Part shown: positions 7,169-16,280 of the stretch, piece after piece
Position numbering within the stretch: position 1 is the stretch's first letter
How the letters are laid out: each line of letters begins with the position of its first letter
Origin: Clostridium swellfunianum
GTDB taxonomy: Bacteria; Bacillota; Clostridia; Clostridiales; Clostridiaceae
Length of the DNA stretch: 64,000 nt
NCBI RefSeq assembly: GCF_023656515.1
Contig: NZ_JAMOFV010000006.1
Coordinates: forward strand, 934,336-998,335
Direction of reading: 5' to 3'
Translations under genes and position numbers: made by a program
The notes under the pieces: model-generated
Told to the model about the DNA's origin: nothing
Databases searched by the model: none
The model's input: the letters and a program-made list of their open reading frames with translations, nothing else

Positions 7169-9631
7169 ATGGATAATTTGAAGAATATCACTTTAGAGAT
7201 AAGTTTGAAGCCATTTAAACAAACAGATGACAAATCTATTGAAGCTGTTTGTCGGAAAGCATTTTCTCAATGGTCAAAGCTATTAGACCACGCTAATATG
7301 GTTTCCATACTTTTATGGATATCTGATGGCTCTGAAATTTTAGATTATAAGGCAGATTTAAATGAACAATTTGAATGGGCTAGATATATTGGTGGAGCAA
7401 ATCCCAGAACTAGCTGGGATAAAGAAAGAGATCCTGAGGGAAAGGGTTTGCACACAACCTACTACTTATATACTGAAAACCCTGCGATATTCACCTACGG
7501 CATTTTAAAGAAGGTAATAGAAACCTTCAAAAGAGTAGGACATGAAGTTACAGGAAAAACTACACGGGTGGGGGCAACCTTTGACCCAGGACCAGAATTT
7601 GCAAAATCAGACTTTAAATATAATCGTCATGAGGAAATACTTTTAGGCGATACTATGGGCAAAAAGAGCTTTGTCTGCTGCTATTCTGTTTTACATGCTG
7701 ATAAGTGCCACTATGCAGGATTCCCATTTGGAATACCTGAGGGCACACCTTTTGGAAAATTCTTTGGAAGGCAATGTCAGAATTTTTTAACGGATATGGG
7801 CTTTGACTATCTATGGCTTTCTAATGGTTTTGGTTTTGGCACTGAAACCTGGGGAACTACTGGGGCTATCTTCGACGGTGAAAAATTCTATCCTGAAAAA
7901 ATGGAAGAGACACAGCAGAAAATCATAGAGTTTTGGGAATTATTCAGAAAGGAATGTCCAAAGTTTCCTGTTGAAACAAGGGGGACAAACCTTTCAGCAG
8001 GAATTGATCTTGCAACAGATGGAGTGAATTTAAAAAATATTTATGATGGTGGATACAATATACTTCCTCCCCCTAACTCACCCTGGGCAGCTTTAGACGG
8101 TGACTTCGGCTTAGAATTATGTGGTTATATGTCTAGAATAGCAGAGTTGCCAGCTGGAGATGACTTTTTATATAGATTTTATGTTCATGATCCATGGTGG
8201 ATGAACAGTCCATGGATTGACAGATATGAAGGACAGCCACATGACATTTATCTGCCTCTTGCAGTTTCAAGGCTTAATGAGCAAGGTGAAATAAAGAATC
8301 CAAATCACTTGAATTTTTTAACTATCGATACCTCCTTAGGTGAAATGCCGGATCAGTGCCCTAATGAAATTATTCCACATATTCTGAAGGCCTACAATAA
8401 TCAACCGGATGACGTTTCACCTTTCGTGTGGGTTTATCCCTTCAGAGAATACTATGAAAATGCCTCACCTAATGAAGCAAAGGTGGAAAAGCCTTTCTTT
8501 GAGGACTGGTTTATTCGTGGCTCAATAAATAATGGGCTTCCTATAAGTACGGTAGTTTCTACGGATAATTTTATATCCTCCTTAAGTGTGAGTGTAGATT
8601 TATTTGCAGGTTCAGTAATTATAACACCGGTTCCGGAAAAAGATAGTAAACTTGAGAAGGTATTAATAAGCTTTATACAAAATGGAGGTAAGGTTATACT
8701 TTACGGTGGTATAGATAAAGCAGGAAAAAAACTGCTTGAAGCATTAAATCTTCAGCGTATTGTATCCATTGACGGGATTCTGGATCTTAAGCTTAACCTT
8801 TTATCCGATGATATGGAATCAAGTGCCTATCCAATTAAGATAAACCACATAAAACTTATGTCCGATGGAGGGATAGATACTGTATTAAATAATGAACTAG
8901 ATAGCTGTACAAAAGTATTGGCAGAGGTTCAAGATAATAAGGAAAATAGAGTTGTCGCTTTATACAGGAACTGTGATGAATGGAATAATGGCGCCGTTGC
9001 CTGGATTAGAGGAACAAGCTCTAATAATTATGTTAAAGGCTCCTTTTTATTGCTACCCCATAACCCTGAAGAATATTATCCAATGGAAATATTGATGCGT
9101 CTAGCTCTTCAGGAATTTGGATTTAATATAGGATTAATAAAGGATGGACCTTATGTGAAAAGTCCTGTGACCATGCTTCACAGACACAATAATGGTTTTT
9201 ATTTCTCAGGATATATTCCAAATACAACAGTAAGAATGAAAATGAAGTTTCCTTTAGGTGCTCCACTTCTAATGGGAAGTGAAACAAAACTTACTAGTGG
9301 ACATTCTGTATACTCAATGCCAAGAGCTTGGCAAGCCGAATGCCGTGTATTTGTTGAACAAGAGGAAGATACTATGCTCTTCTGTAAGGAATATACACCT
9401 GTAAGTTATCAAATGAGGAGAAGGATACAGGTATGCGGCCTTAAAAAAGCTACAGTAAGAATTTTTCCTGAGAAAGGCTTTGAAGAAAGCACAGAGCTTC
9501 TTTTAAATTCTTCACATCCATATATGGTTACTGAAAAAATAGAAATACATAAGAAAAATACCCCTTGGGGAATTGTGCTGGAAGCGATAAATATAACAGG
9601 TGAACTGATGATTTCAACTCCCTTCAATTGA
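7169..9631 (+). CDS. uncharacterised 820-residue protein, possible glycoside hydrolase
   Basis: I do not recognise a named family. The first 430 residues are rich in aromatic and acidic residues with barrel-like segments (NITLEISLKPFKQ, FDYLWLSNGFGFGTETWG, RFYVHDPWW). A central stretch at about 470-540 (FAGSVIITPVPE ... GGKVILYGGIDKAGKK) resembles the class I amidotransferase-like trimerisation domain of GH42-type enzymes. The C-terminal 250 residues look beta-rich. No signal peptide is present, so it is probably cytoplasmic. It follows the isomerase by 16 bases with a good AAAGGAG site and ends the operon. From the architecture and its neighbours I infer a glycosidase acting on imported oligosaccharide. 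Confidence 0.7.
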   Translation: MDNLKNITLEISLKPFKQTDDKSIEAVCRKAFSQWSKLLDHANMVSILLWISDGSEILDYKADLNEQFEWARYIGGANPRTSWDKERDPEGKGLHTTYYLYTENPAIFTYGILKKVIETFKRVGHEVTGKTTRVGATFDPGPEFAKSDFKYNRHEEILLGDTMGKKSFVCCYSVLHADKCHYAGFPFGIPEGTPFGKFFGRQCQNFLTDMGFDYLWLSNGFGFGTETWGTTGAIFDGEKFYPEKMEETQQKIIEFWELFRKECPKFPVETRGTNLSAGIDLATDGVNLKNIYDGGYNILPPPNSPWAALDGDFGLELCGYMSRIAELPAGDDFLYRFYVHDPWWMNSPWIDRYEGQPHDIYLPLAVSRLNEQGEIKNPNHLNFLTIDTSLGEMPDQCPNEIIPHILKAYNNQPDDVSPFVWVYPFREYYENASPNEAKVEKPFFEDWFIRGSINNGLPISTVVSTDNFISSLSVSVDLFAGSVIITPVPEKDSKLEKVLISFIQNGGKVILYGGIDKAGKKLLEALNLQRIVSIDGILDLKLNLLSDDMESSAYPIKINHIKLMSDGGIDTVLNNELDSCTKVLAEVQDNKENRVVALYRNCDEWNNGAVAWIRGTSSNNYVKGSFLLLPHNPEEYYPMEILMRLALQEFGFNIGLIKDGPYVKSPVTMLHRHNNGFYFSGYIPNTTVRMKMKFPLGAPLLMGSETKLTSGHSVYSMPRAWQAECRVFVEQEEDTMLFCKEYTPVSYQMRRRIQVCGLKKATVRIFPEKGFEESTELLLNSSHPYMVTEKIEIHKKNTPWGIVLEAINITGELMISTPFN

Positions 9632-9657
9632 TTTGTAAATTGAATTAATAAAGTAAG

Positions 9658-9696
9658 AAGGCATAGGAATTAAAGAAACTATAAATCCTATGCCTT
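9658..9696 (+). terminator. hairpin after the 820-residue protein gene
   Basis: An 11-bp perfect stem (9658-9668 / 9686-9696) followed by the weak run TTATA. It separates the AraC-driven operon from the promoter at 9764. Confidence 0.6.
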
Positions 9697-9701
9697 TATA
9701 G

Positions 9702-9836
9702 TTAATAAATCGTAAGATATTATAAAAAAATCTATGGAGACCCTTTTCTTATAGGTATGTCAGTATAATTGTATAAGAATTCGTAGATTTATTTATATAT
9801 TTTGTATAAATAAAGATAGTATCATATGAGTATGAA
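9702..9836 (+). promoter_or_regulatory. regulated promoter, copy 1 of a matched pair
   Basis: Contains TTAATAAATCGTAAGATA (9702-9719), a TATAAT at 9764-9769 with a poor -35, AATTCGTAGA (9778-9787) and a 25-base leader box (9812-9836; core AGTATCATATGAGTATG). Every element recurs at 18221-18354. The spacing from upstream TCGTA to TATAAT is 54 bases in both, and from TATAAT to AATTCGTAGA 14 in both. The poor -35 suggests activator dependence, plausibly on the YesN-type regulator encoded between the two sites. Confidence 0.7.
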
Positions 9837-9898
9837 AAAGTATATTTAAAAGAAATCTAACAATAAATTATGAAATATAAATATAAGGAGCGAAGTTT

Positions 9899-10564
9899 AT
9901 GCTGGCAGAAAGAAATGAATATCTTTTACCAATTGTTAAAGAGCTTTGCAAAGTCAGTCCGGAAAATCGAACTATTAATATTGTTTGCCATGGACATAGT
10001 GTTCCTGCAGGATACACAACTAAAGGCATTGTACGTGCTCTTGATGCATATCCACATTTGATGCGGCAGCTGCTGTGCAAAAGATTTCCCTTTTCTGTAA
10101 CAAATGTTATTACAAGTGCTATAGGCGGTGAAGGTGCTGTTCAGGGAGTTAATAGATTTGAAAGGGATACTTTATCTCATAACCCTGATTTAATAACTAT
10201 TGATTATGCACTAAATGATCGTTTTAACAACAGGATAGAAGTTGAAGCAGCTTGGAGGACAATGATTGAAGCATCGCTTGAAAGAAATATTAAGATATTG
10301 CTTCTGACACCAACCTTAGATTGCGGTCAGGTTTATTATGATGCGAATAGTCTTCAATCAGATCTGTCCTGTCTTGCACAGATGATAAGAAATCTTGCTG
10401 AGGAATATTCTGTGGGACTTGTAGATTCCTATGCAGCATTAAGTAAAAAACTAGAGCTAGGCTATGCGACAGAGGATTTCCTTATAAGTGTTAATCACCC
10501 AAACCGGGCAGGTCATGGAATTGTAGCTCAGGAAATAATAAAATGGCTACCTATGAGTATTTAG
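9899..10564 (+). CDS. SGNH/GDSL-type esterase
   Basis: A 221-residue protein with SGNH-hydrolase blocks: a nucleophile serine in GHSVPAG (block I), a glycine in AIGGEGA (block II), an asparagine in DYALND (block III) and a histidine in NHPNRAGH (block V). The aspartate usually three residues before that histidine is Ser here, so the triad may be incomplete. No signal peptide is present. It probably removes acetyl or other acyl groups from an imported sugar. AAGGAG precedes the ATG, and it is the first gene after the promoter at 9764. Confidence 0.8.
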   Translation: MLAERNEYLLPIVKELCKVSPENRTINIVCHGHSVPAGYTTKGIVRALDAYPHLMRQLLCKRFPFSVTNVITSAIGGEGAVQGVNRFERDTLSHNPDLITIDYALNDRFNNRIEVEAAWRTMIEASLERNIKILLLTPTLDCGQVYYDANSLQSDLSCLAQMIRNLAEEYSVGLVDSYAALSKKLELGYATEDFLISVNHPNRAGHGIVAQEIIKWLPMSI

Positions 10565-10606
10565 ATAATTAGATAAGTTGTTTAGAAATAGTGGGGAGGT
10601 TTTATT

Positions 10607-11926
10607 TTGTTCCTTGACTATACAAAAAGACTAAAAGTTATAGATGAATATGACATAATTGTCTGCGGTGGTGGACCAGCAGGTTTTTCAGCAGCTGTGC
10701 AAGCAGGAAGATTGGGATTAAAGGTTGCCTTAGTGGAGCAATATGGGGCTCTTGGAGGGGCAATAACCACAGGTGGAAATACTGAAGTGGCATTGTTCTT
10801 TGCAGGTGATAAACAAATAATATCAGGTGTGGGCTGGGAGCTTATGAAGCGACTTGAAAAGGAAGGGTTTGCAAAAATACCTGACTTTAAGTTTGGTGTA
10901 CCTCATTGGGAATTAGGAGTTAAAGTAAATGGTCCTATGGCAGCATATATGATGGATGAAATGTGTGCTGAAGCCAATGTAAAGGTATTTTTGCTTCAGC
11001 AGATTATAGACGTTATAGTTTCTAAAGAAGAGGGCTTTAAGAAGGTTAAAGGAATTATTCTTGCTTCAAAAAACGGACCAGAAGCTTTGAAAGGAAAAAT
11101 GATAATTGATTGTACAGGAGATGGTGATGTTTGTGCAATGGGTGGAGCTGAATATGAGCTCGGAGATCCTTTTACCAAGGAAGTTCAGCCGGGAACACTA
11201 AGATTTTACCCAACTGGGTATGACTTAAAAGATATTAAGGAAGTCCAAGTTGAGGAAGCCTTTAGCTATGCCAGACAAAAGGGAGAGCTAACAAGAGAAG
11301 ATTATTGGTCCGGAAATTCTATGGTAATATTCAGCCACTACGGAAACAACATCAATCATATTGAGGTTAATGGAGTAGATAATGAAAGTAAGGCTTGTGC
11401 TGAAGTAGAAGGACGTAAATCTGTAAATCGCATAATAAAATGGGCACGAAAGTATGTAAATGGTGCTGAGAATATAGAACCTGTTGCCTGTGGCAATGAA
11501 GTATGCATAAGAGAAACAAGGCGTATTATAGGAGATAAATATATAACCGTTGAAGATTATCTGAAGGCCAAACTTTTTAATGATGCAGTTTGCTATACTT
11601 ATTATCCTGTGGATTTGCATACAAAGGGAGAAAATACCTTGGAAAATATTTTTTTAGATAAGGGAAAGGTGCCTGTAATACCTCTAGGAGCATTAATTCC
11701 AAAGGGATTTTCAAATGTTATGGTGGCAGGCAGATGTATTTCTGGTGACAGGCTGGCTAATTCAGCCTATAGAATTAAAGCATCTTGTATGGCTATGGGA
11801 CAAGCAGCTGCTGCAGCAGCAGTATTAAGTATTAAAAGTAATGTTCAGGTAAGGGATATTGACATAATGAAGCTGAGAAAAATACTAAAAGAAGAAGGAG
11901 CTATCGTTCCAGAAAGTAATATATAG
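10607..11926 (+). CDS. FAD-dependent oxidoreductase
   Basis: A 439-residue flavoprotein with an N-terminal dinucleotide-binding fold (DIIVCGGGPAGFSAA, about residues 12-26, then ALVEQ) and a C-terminal FAD-contacting segment (VMVAGRCISGDRLANSAYRI). This matches the FAD_oxidored (PF12831) group often found in carbohydrate loci. The start is TTG, supported by GGGGAGG seven bases upstream. The substrate is unknown. In this operon it may oxidise a sugar or aglycone to help break an unusual linkage, which is inference. It lies between the esterase and the GH130-like gene. Confidence 0.85.
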   Translation: MFLDYTKRLKVIDEYDIIVCGGGPAGFSAAVQAGRLGLKVALVEQYGALGGAITTGGNTEVALFFAGDKQIISGVGWELMKRLEKEGFAKIPDFKFGVPHWELGVKVNGPMAAYMMDEMCAEANVKVFLLQQIIDVIVSKEEGFKKVKGIILASKNGPEALKGKMIIDCTGDGDVCAMGGAEYELGDPFTKEVQPGTLRFYPTGYDLKDIKEVQVEEAFSYARQKGELTREDYWSGNSMVIFSHYGNNINHIEVNGVDNESKACAEVEGRKSVNRIIKWARKYVNGAENIEPVACGNEVCIRETRRIIGDKYITVEDYLKAKLFNDAVCYTYYPVDLHTKGENTLENIFLDKGKVPVIPLGALIPKGFSNVMVAGRCISGDRLANSAYRIKASCMAMGQAAAAAAVLSIKSNVQVRDIDIMKLRKILKEEGAIVPESNI

Positions 11927-11964
11927 AGATATGTGTTTTTAAATAAATATAAGGATGTGAATGT

Positions 11965-13140
11965 ATGATTCATGAAAAATATTATGAATTACTAGAAAAA
12001 CAAGAGAAGCTATTAAGTAGAGAAAACATAAAAAAAGATGATTTTTATAATGGGATATATGATAGGTATGAATATCCTGTGCTTACAAGACATCATACCC
12101 CTATCTACTGGAGATATGATTTGAATAAAGAAACAAACCCTTATTTTATGGAGAGATTGGGAATCAATGCTACTCTTAATGCAGGAGCTATTTATCTAAA
12201 CGGAAAGTACTATTTAGTAGCTCGTGTAGAAGGTTTAGACAGAAAGTCATTTTTTGCTGTAGCTGAAAGTGATAATGGAATTGATAACTTTAGATTTTGG
12301 GATTACCCTATATCCTGGGAAGACATAGATAAAGAAGAAACAAATATATATGACATGAGATTAGTACAGCATGAAGATGGATGGATTTATGGAATTTATT
12401 GCTCTGAAAGAAAGGATCCTGAGGCATCTGCTTTTGATACATCAAGTGCTGTTGCTCAAGCTGGCTTGGTAAGAACAAAGGATATGAAGACCTGGGAAAG
12501 ACTTCCCAATATTAAAACTCCATCTCCTCAGCAGCGAAATGTTGTGATTCATCCGGAATTTGTTGATAGTCAATATGCATTTTATACTCGTCCCCAAGAT
12601 GGATTTATTTCCACAGGGAGCGGCGGTGGAATTGCTTTTGGATTATGTAAAGACATTACAAAACCTGCAATAGTACAAGAGAAAGTAATTCATGAGAAAA
12701 GATATCATACCATATATGAAGTGAAAAATGGACAGGGACCTGCACCTATAAAAACAGACAAGGGCTGGATTCATATTGCTCATGGAGTACGTAATACTGC
12801 AGCAGGACTAAGATATGTACTATATGCGTTTGCAACAAGCTTGGAAAATCCAGCTGAAATTACAGCTATACCGGGAGGACATTTTATATCCCCTTATGAT
12901 GAAGAAAGAGTTGGAGATGTGTCTAACGTAATATTCTGTAATGGAGCAGTAGTGAACGAAAGTGAAGAAGTTTTTATTTACTATGCGTCCAGCGACACAA
13001 GAATGCATGTTGCAACCACTACAAAAGTAAAATTGATGGATTATGTTTTCAATACTCCAGAGGATAGATTCCGTTCCCTAGAATGTGCAGCACAACGAAG
13101 TGAATTAATTGAGAAAAACTTAAAGCTCCTAGAAAAGTAG
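11965..13140 (+). CDS. GH130-family glycoside phosphorylase/hydrolase
   Basis: A 391-residue protein that reads as a five-bladed beta-propeller of the GH130 type: repeated blade motifs ([48 protein letters not shown]) and the final strand [17 protein letters not shown]130 enzymes phosphorolyse or hydrolyse beta-mannosides. Which applies here cannot be told from sequence alone. No signal peptide is present. It sits in the esterase-FAD oxidoreductase-GH130-GH140 operon with short gaps. Confidence 0.85.
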   Translation: MIHEKYYELLEKQEKLLSRENIKKDDFYNGIYDRYEYPVLTRHHTPIYWRYDLNKETNPYFMERLGINATLNAGAIYLNGKYYLVARVEGLDRKSFFAVAESDNGIDNFRFWDYPISWEDIDKEETNIYDMRLVQHEDGWIYGIYCSERKDPEASAFDTSSAVAQAGLVRTKDMKTWERLPNIKTPSPQQRNVVIHPEFVDSQYAFYTRPQDGFISTGSGGGIAFGLCKDITKPAIVQEKVIHEKRYHTIYEVKNGQGPAPIKTDKGWIHIAHGVRNTAAGLRYVLYAFATSLENPAEITAIPGGHFISPYDEERVGDVSNVIFCNGAVVNESEEVFIYYASSDTRMHVATTTKVKLMDYVFNTPEDRFRSLECAAQRSELIEKNLKLLEK

Positions 13141-13168
13141 AATAAGTCTTAATAAACAGGGTGATAAT

Positions 13169-14485
13169 ATGGAAAAGATTTTAGAACTTAAAATAAGTGA
13201 TAATAAGAGGTTTATAGTAAAAGAGGATGGAAGTCCTTTCTTTTGGCTGGGGGATACAGCTTGGGAGCTTTTTCATAAACTTAGTAGGGAAGAGGCAGAA
13301 CTCTATCTTCAGAACAGAGCGGAAAAAGAGTTTAATGTAATACAAGCTGTAGCTTTAGCTGAATTTTACGGTTTAGAAATTGCTAATGCATATGGAAGAA
13401 AGCCATTATTAAAAAACAGTAAAGGTGAATATGATCCTGCAATGCCTGACATATGTGTTGAAGGAGAAAATAAATATACTTATTGGGATCATATGGATTA
13501 TATAATAGATAAGGCTGCATCTTTGGGTTTATATATTGCATTGCTTCCTACTTGGGGAGATAAGTTTAACAAGTGTGATGGAAAAGGACCAGAAATATTC
13601 AATGCTGAAAATGCAAGGGTATATGGCAAATGGCTAGGTGAACGCTATAAGTATAAAAAGAATATAATATGGATTTTAGGCGGTGACAGATATCTGACAA
13701 CTACAAGACATTTTGATGTGATAAATGAAATGGCTAGAGGTATAAGAGAAGGAGATAACGGAAAGCATCTAATGACTTTCCACACCGCAGGAGAGCGTTC
13801 ATCTGCCTATCATCTTCATGATGAACAGTGGCTGGATTTTAATATGATCCAATCGGGACATGGAAGCCTGAATTTGAAAAATTATCTGTTTGTCAGCGAA
13901 GATTACTTAAAGGAGCCTATTAAGCCTACTTTTGATGGAGAACCTCGTTATGAAGATTTTCCAATCAGCTTTAAAGCTGAAAATGGCTTCTTTGATGACT
14001 TTGATGTAAGACAAGCAACTTACTGGGCTTTATTTGCTGGGGCCTTTGGTCATACCTATGGCCATAGTACTGTATGGTGCATGTGCACAGAGCCAGATGA
14101 CTTTTATATAATGGATTGGAAAACAGCTCTGGATCGTCCGGGCGCAGGCCAGATGAAATATGCGAGAGCGTTAATTGAATCAAGAACATTTCTTGATATG
14201 ATTCCTGATCAAGATTTAATTGCTGAAAATTATTCAGGGGCAAGTCATTTACAAGCAGCAAGAGGAAAAGATTATGCTTATATATACAGCCCAAATGGGC
14301 TGCCTATTAAAGTTAACATGGGTAGAATATCAGGATGTAATATAAAGGCTCAATGGTATAACCCGAGAAATGGGAAGTTTCTATATATCGATCAATACTC
14401 TAATGATGGAGTTCAACATTTTACTGCTCCTTCAAATGGTAGAAATAACGACTGGATATTAATACTAGATGATTCCACAAAATAA
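13169..14485 (+). CDS. GH140-like (DUF4038) glycosidase
   Basis: A 438-residue TIM-barrel enzyme of the DUF4038/GH140 type. It has the family opening (GSPFFWLGDTAWELFHKL), a mid-barrel WILGGDRY and the acidic strand FDGEPRYED, where the catalytic residue would be expected, followed by a C-terminal beta-sandwich (about 355-438). Characterised GH140 members are apiosidases acting on rhamnogalacturonan II. No signal peptide is present. It is last in its operon, before a hairpin at 14501. Confidence 0.85.
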   Translation: MEKILELKISDNKRFIVKEDGSPFFWLGDTAWELFHKLSREEAELYLQNRAEKEFNVIQAVALAEFYGLEIANAYGRKPLLKNSKGEYDPAMPDICVEGENKYTYWDHMDYIIDKAASLGLYIALLPTWGDKFNKCDGKGPEIFNAENARVYGKWLGERYKYKKNIIWILGGDRYLTTTRHFDVINEMARGIREGDNGKHLMTFHTAGERSSAYHLHDEQWLDFNMIQSGHGSLNLKNYLFVSEDYLKEPIKPTFDGEPRYEDFPISFKAENGFFDDFDVRQATYWALFAGAFGHTYGHSTVWCMCTEPDDFYIMDWKTALDRPGAGQMKYARALIESRTFLDMIPDQDLIAENYSGASHLQAARGKDYAYIYSPNGLPIKVNMGRISGCNIKAQWYNPRNGKFLYIDQYSNDGVQHFTAPSNGRNNDWILILDDSTK

Positions 14486-14500
14486 TCAACAATAAAGTGA

Positions 14501-14546
14501 GAGTGTAAACAGATTTGAAATTACAAGTCTATTTATGCTCTTCTTT
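14501..14546 (+). terminator. terminator after the GH140-like gene
   Basis: A 17-base stem with several G-U pairs (14501-14517 / 14524-14540) followed by TTCTTT. Confidence 0.6.
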
Positions 14547-14681
14547 AGCATGTACTGGTAGCATTTTTTCTATTCAAAGGTGTCAGTACTTTTCAGATGG
14601 AAGTAATATTGTGTTGAATATAAAAACAATAATATGATAGGATTAATTATTAATATAATCCATGCTTTAAAGGGGGATTTA

Positions 14682-16280
14682 ATGTACAAGGTGTTAATTG
14701 TAGAAGATGAGATACTCGTAAGGAATGGAATTATTAACTCTATAAAATGGGATAAATTCGATATGCAGGTCATTGATGAAGCTTCAAATGGAAAAGATGC
14801 ATGGGAAATATATCAAAATGAGTTGCCGGACTTAGTTATCACTGACATAAAGATGCCCATTATGAGTGGTATGGAACTTATAGGAAAAATAAGAGAGCAG
14901 GATAAATTAACCCAAATAGTTATACTTTCTTGTCTTGAGGAATTTGATTTGGTCAAAAGTGCAATGAGATTAGGAGTATGTGATTATATACTTAAACTAA
15001 CTATGACCTTTGCAGAAATGGAGCAGGTTCTTCTAAAAGTAAAGGACAAACTTAATCATAGCAAGGGTAAAAATCATAATCATAACCAGGAAGATAAGGA
15101 TACGATTTTTCTTAAAGAGAATCTTTTTAAGGGTTTTTTATTCTATAATTTTTATAAAGATGAAGATTTTCAAAGACAATTAAAGGAATTAGACTGCAGA
15201 ATTAATCCAGCAAGGCTTGTTGTATGTGTTATGGAAATAGATGAATATAATAAGCTCAAGGGCGTTTTTAAGGATGAAAAAGGCGGGCTTATTAGATTTT
15301 CACTTCTCAATATGATTAACGAAGTGCTTGACAGCTATGGACGCGGTGAAGTTTTTCAAGATGATCAAAGAAGATTTATAATTTTATTTAGTTTTAATGA
15401 TATTTCAAACGATTACAAAGTATCAGCTGAAATAAATAAGATACTTGAACACTTAATGCGAGTATTTAGATCCTTCTTTAATGTGAGTGTGTCCTTTGGC
15501 GCAAGTGAAATCAACGATGGATATAAATCATTAAGAAAAGGCTATGAAGATGCTTTAAAGGCTATTGAACTAAAGTTTTTTTATGGACAAAGCGCTATAA
15601 TCTATTCAAAAGAAATAAATTATGAAGGTCTATATAAAGACGTTATAGAGAAAATGAACTTGCAACTGGGTGGAGCGGTTTCACAGAAGTTAATTGAAAA
15701 TGAACAAGCTATGAAACTTAAAACTATATTTAAGGAACAAATGGTTAGTAAAAGGGTTGAGAAGAAAGCTGTTTTAAGAGAACTATGCAAACTGCTGGAT
15801 GTTATTCCAATCATGTTTAATATGTCGGATGTTTCGGTTTCATCAATTTTAATGGAATTTATTAAAAGAATTGATGATGTGGATACTTATAAACAATCAT
15901 TGATTGTTTTCGAAGAGTATATGAGGGACTTAAAGAAACTAGACAGCAAATTGCACAATTACAGTCGTGAGATTGTTGAGTCAATTAAATTCATTAAACA
16001 AAACTATAAAGAAAATATTTCGCTTCAGCAAGTAGCTAATGAGGTTTGTATCAGCCCCAATTATCTCAGCAGCTTATTTAAAAAGGAGCTTAACGTTAAT
16101 TATGTAGACGTTTTAAATCAAGTTAGATTGGAAGAAGCAAAAAAATTACTTAGAGATACTCCTATGAAGTCCTACAGGGTTGCTGAAGAGGTTGGATTTT
16201 CTCATGATAGTTACTTCAACAGACTTTTCAAAAAAGTTGTGGGAATGACACCTAACGAATATAGGAGGGGACATGTTTAG
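14682..16280 (+). CDS. YesN-type response regulator (REC plus AraC output)
   Basis: A 532-residue protein with an N-terminal receiver (about 1-125; acidic pair in VEDE, phospho-acceptor Asp in LVITDIKMP, switch lysine in YILKL), a central regulatory region and a C-terminal AraC-type DNA-binding domain (about 430-532; VCISPNYLSSLFKKELN and VAEEVGFSHDSYFNRLFKKVVGMTPNEYR). The ATG at 14682 is preferred over one 48 bases upstream because of AGGGGG and the canonical MYKVLIVEDE start. Its last 8 bases overlap the kinase gene. The pair very probably controls the neighbouring glycan operons. Confidence 0.93.
   Translation: MYKVLIVEDEILVRNGIINSIKWDKFDMQVIDEASNGKDAWEIYQNELPDLVITDIKMPIMSGMELIGKIREQDKLTQIVILSCLEEFDLVKSAMRLGVCDYILKLTMTFAEMEQVLLKVKDKLNHSKGKNHNHNQEDKDTIFLKENLFKGFLFYNFYKDEDFQRQLKELDCRINPARLVVCVMEIDEYNKLKGVFKDEKGGLIRFSLLNMINEVLDSYGRGEVFQDDQRRFIILFSFNDISNDYKVSAEINKILEHLMRVFRSFFNVSVSFGASEINDGYKSLRKGYEDALKAIELKFFYGQSAIIYSKEINYEGLYKDVIEKMNLQLGGAVSQKLIENEQAMKLKTIFKEQMVSKRVEKKAVLRELCKLLDVIPIMFNMSDVSVSSILMEFIKRIDDVDTYKQSLIVFEEYMRDLKKLDSKLHNYSREIVESIKFIKQNYKENISLQQVANEVCISPNYLSSLFKKELNVNYVDVLNQVRLEEAKKLLRDTPMKSYRVAEEVGFSHDSYFNRLFKKVVGMTPNEYRRGHV

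Noticed and set aside
13971-14294. Minus-strand 107-codon frame and similar antisense frames
   Set aside because: These are shadows of confident plus-strand genes; no ribosome-binding sites and implausible composition.
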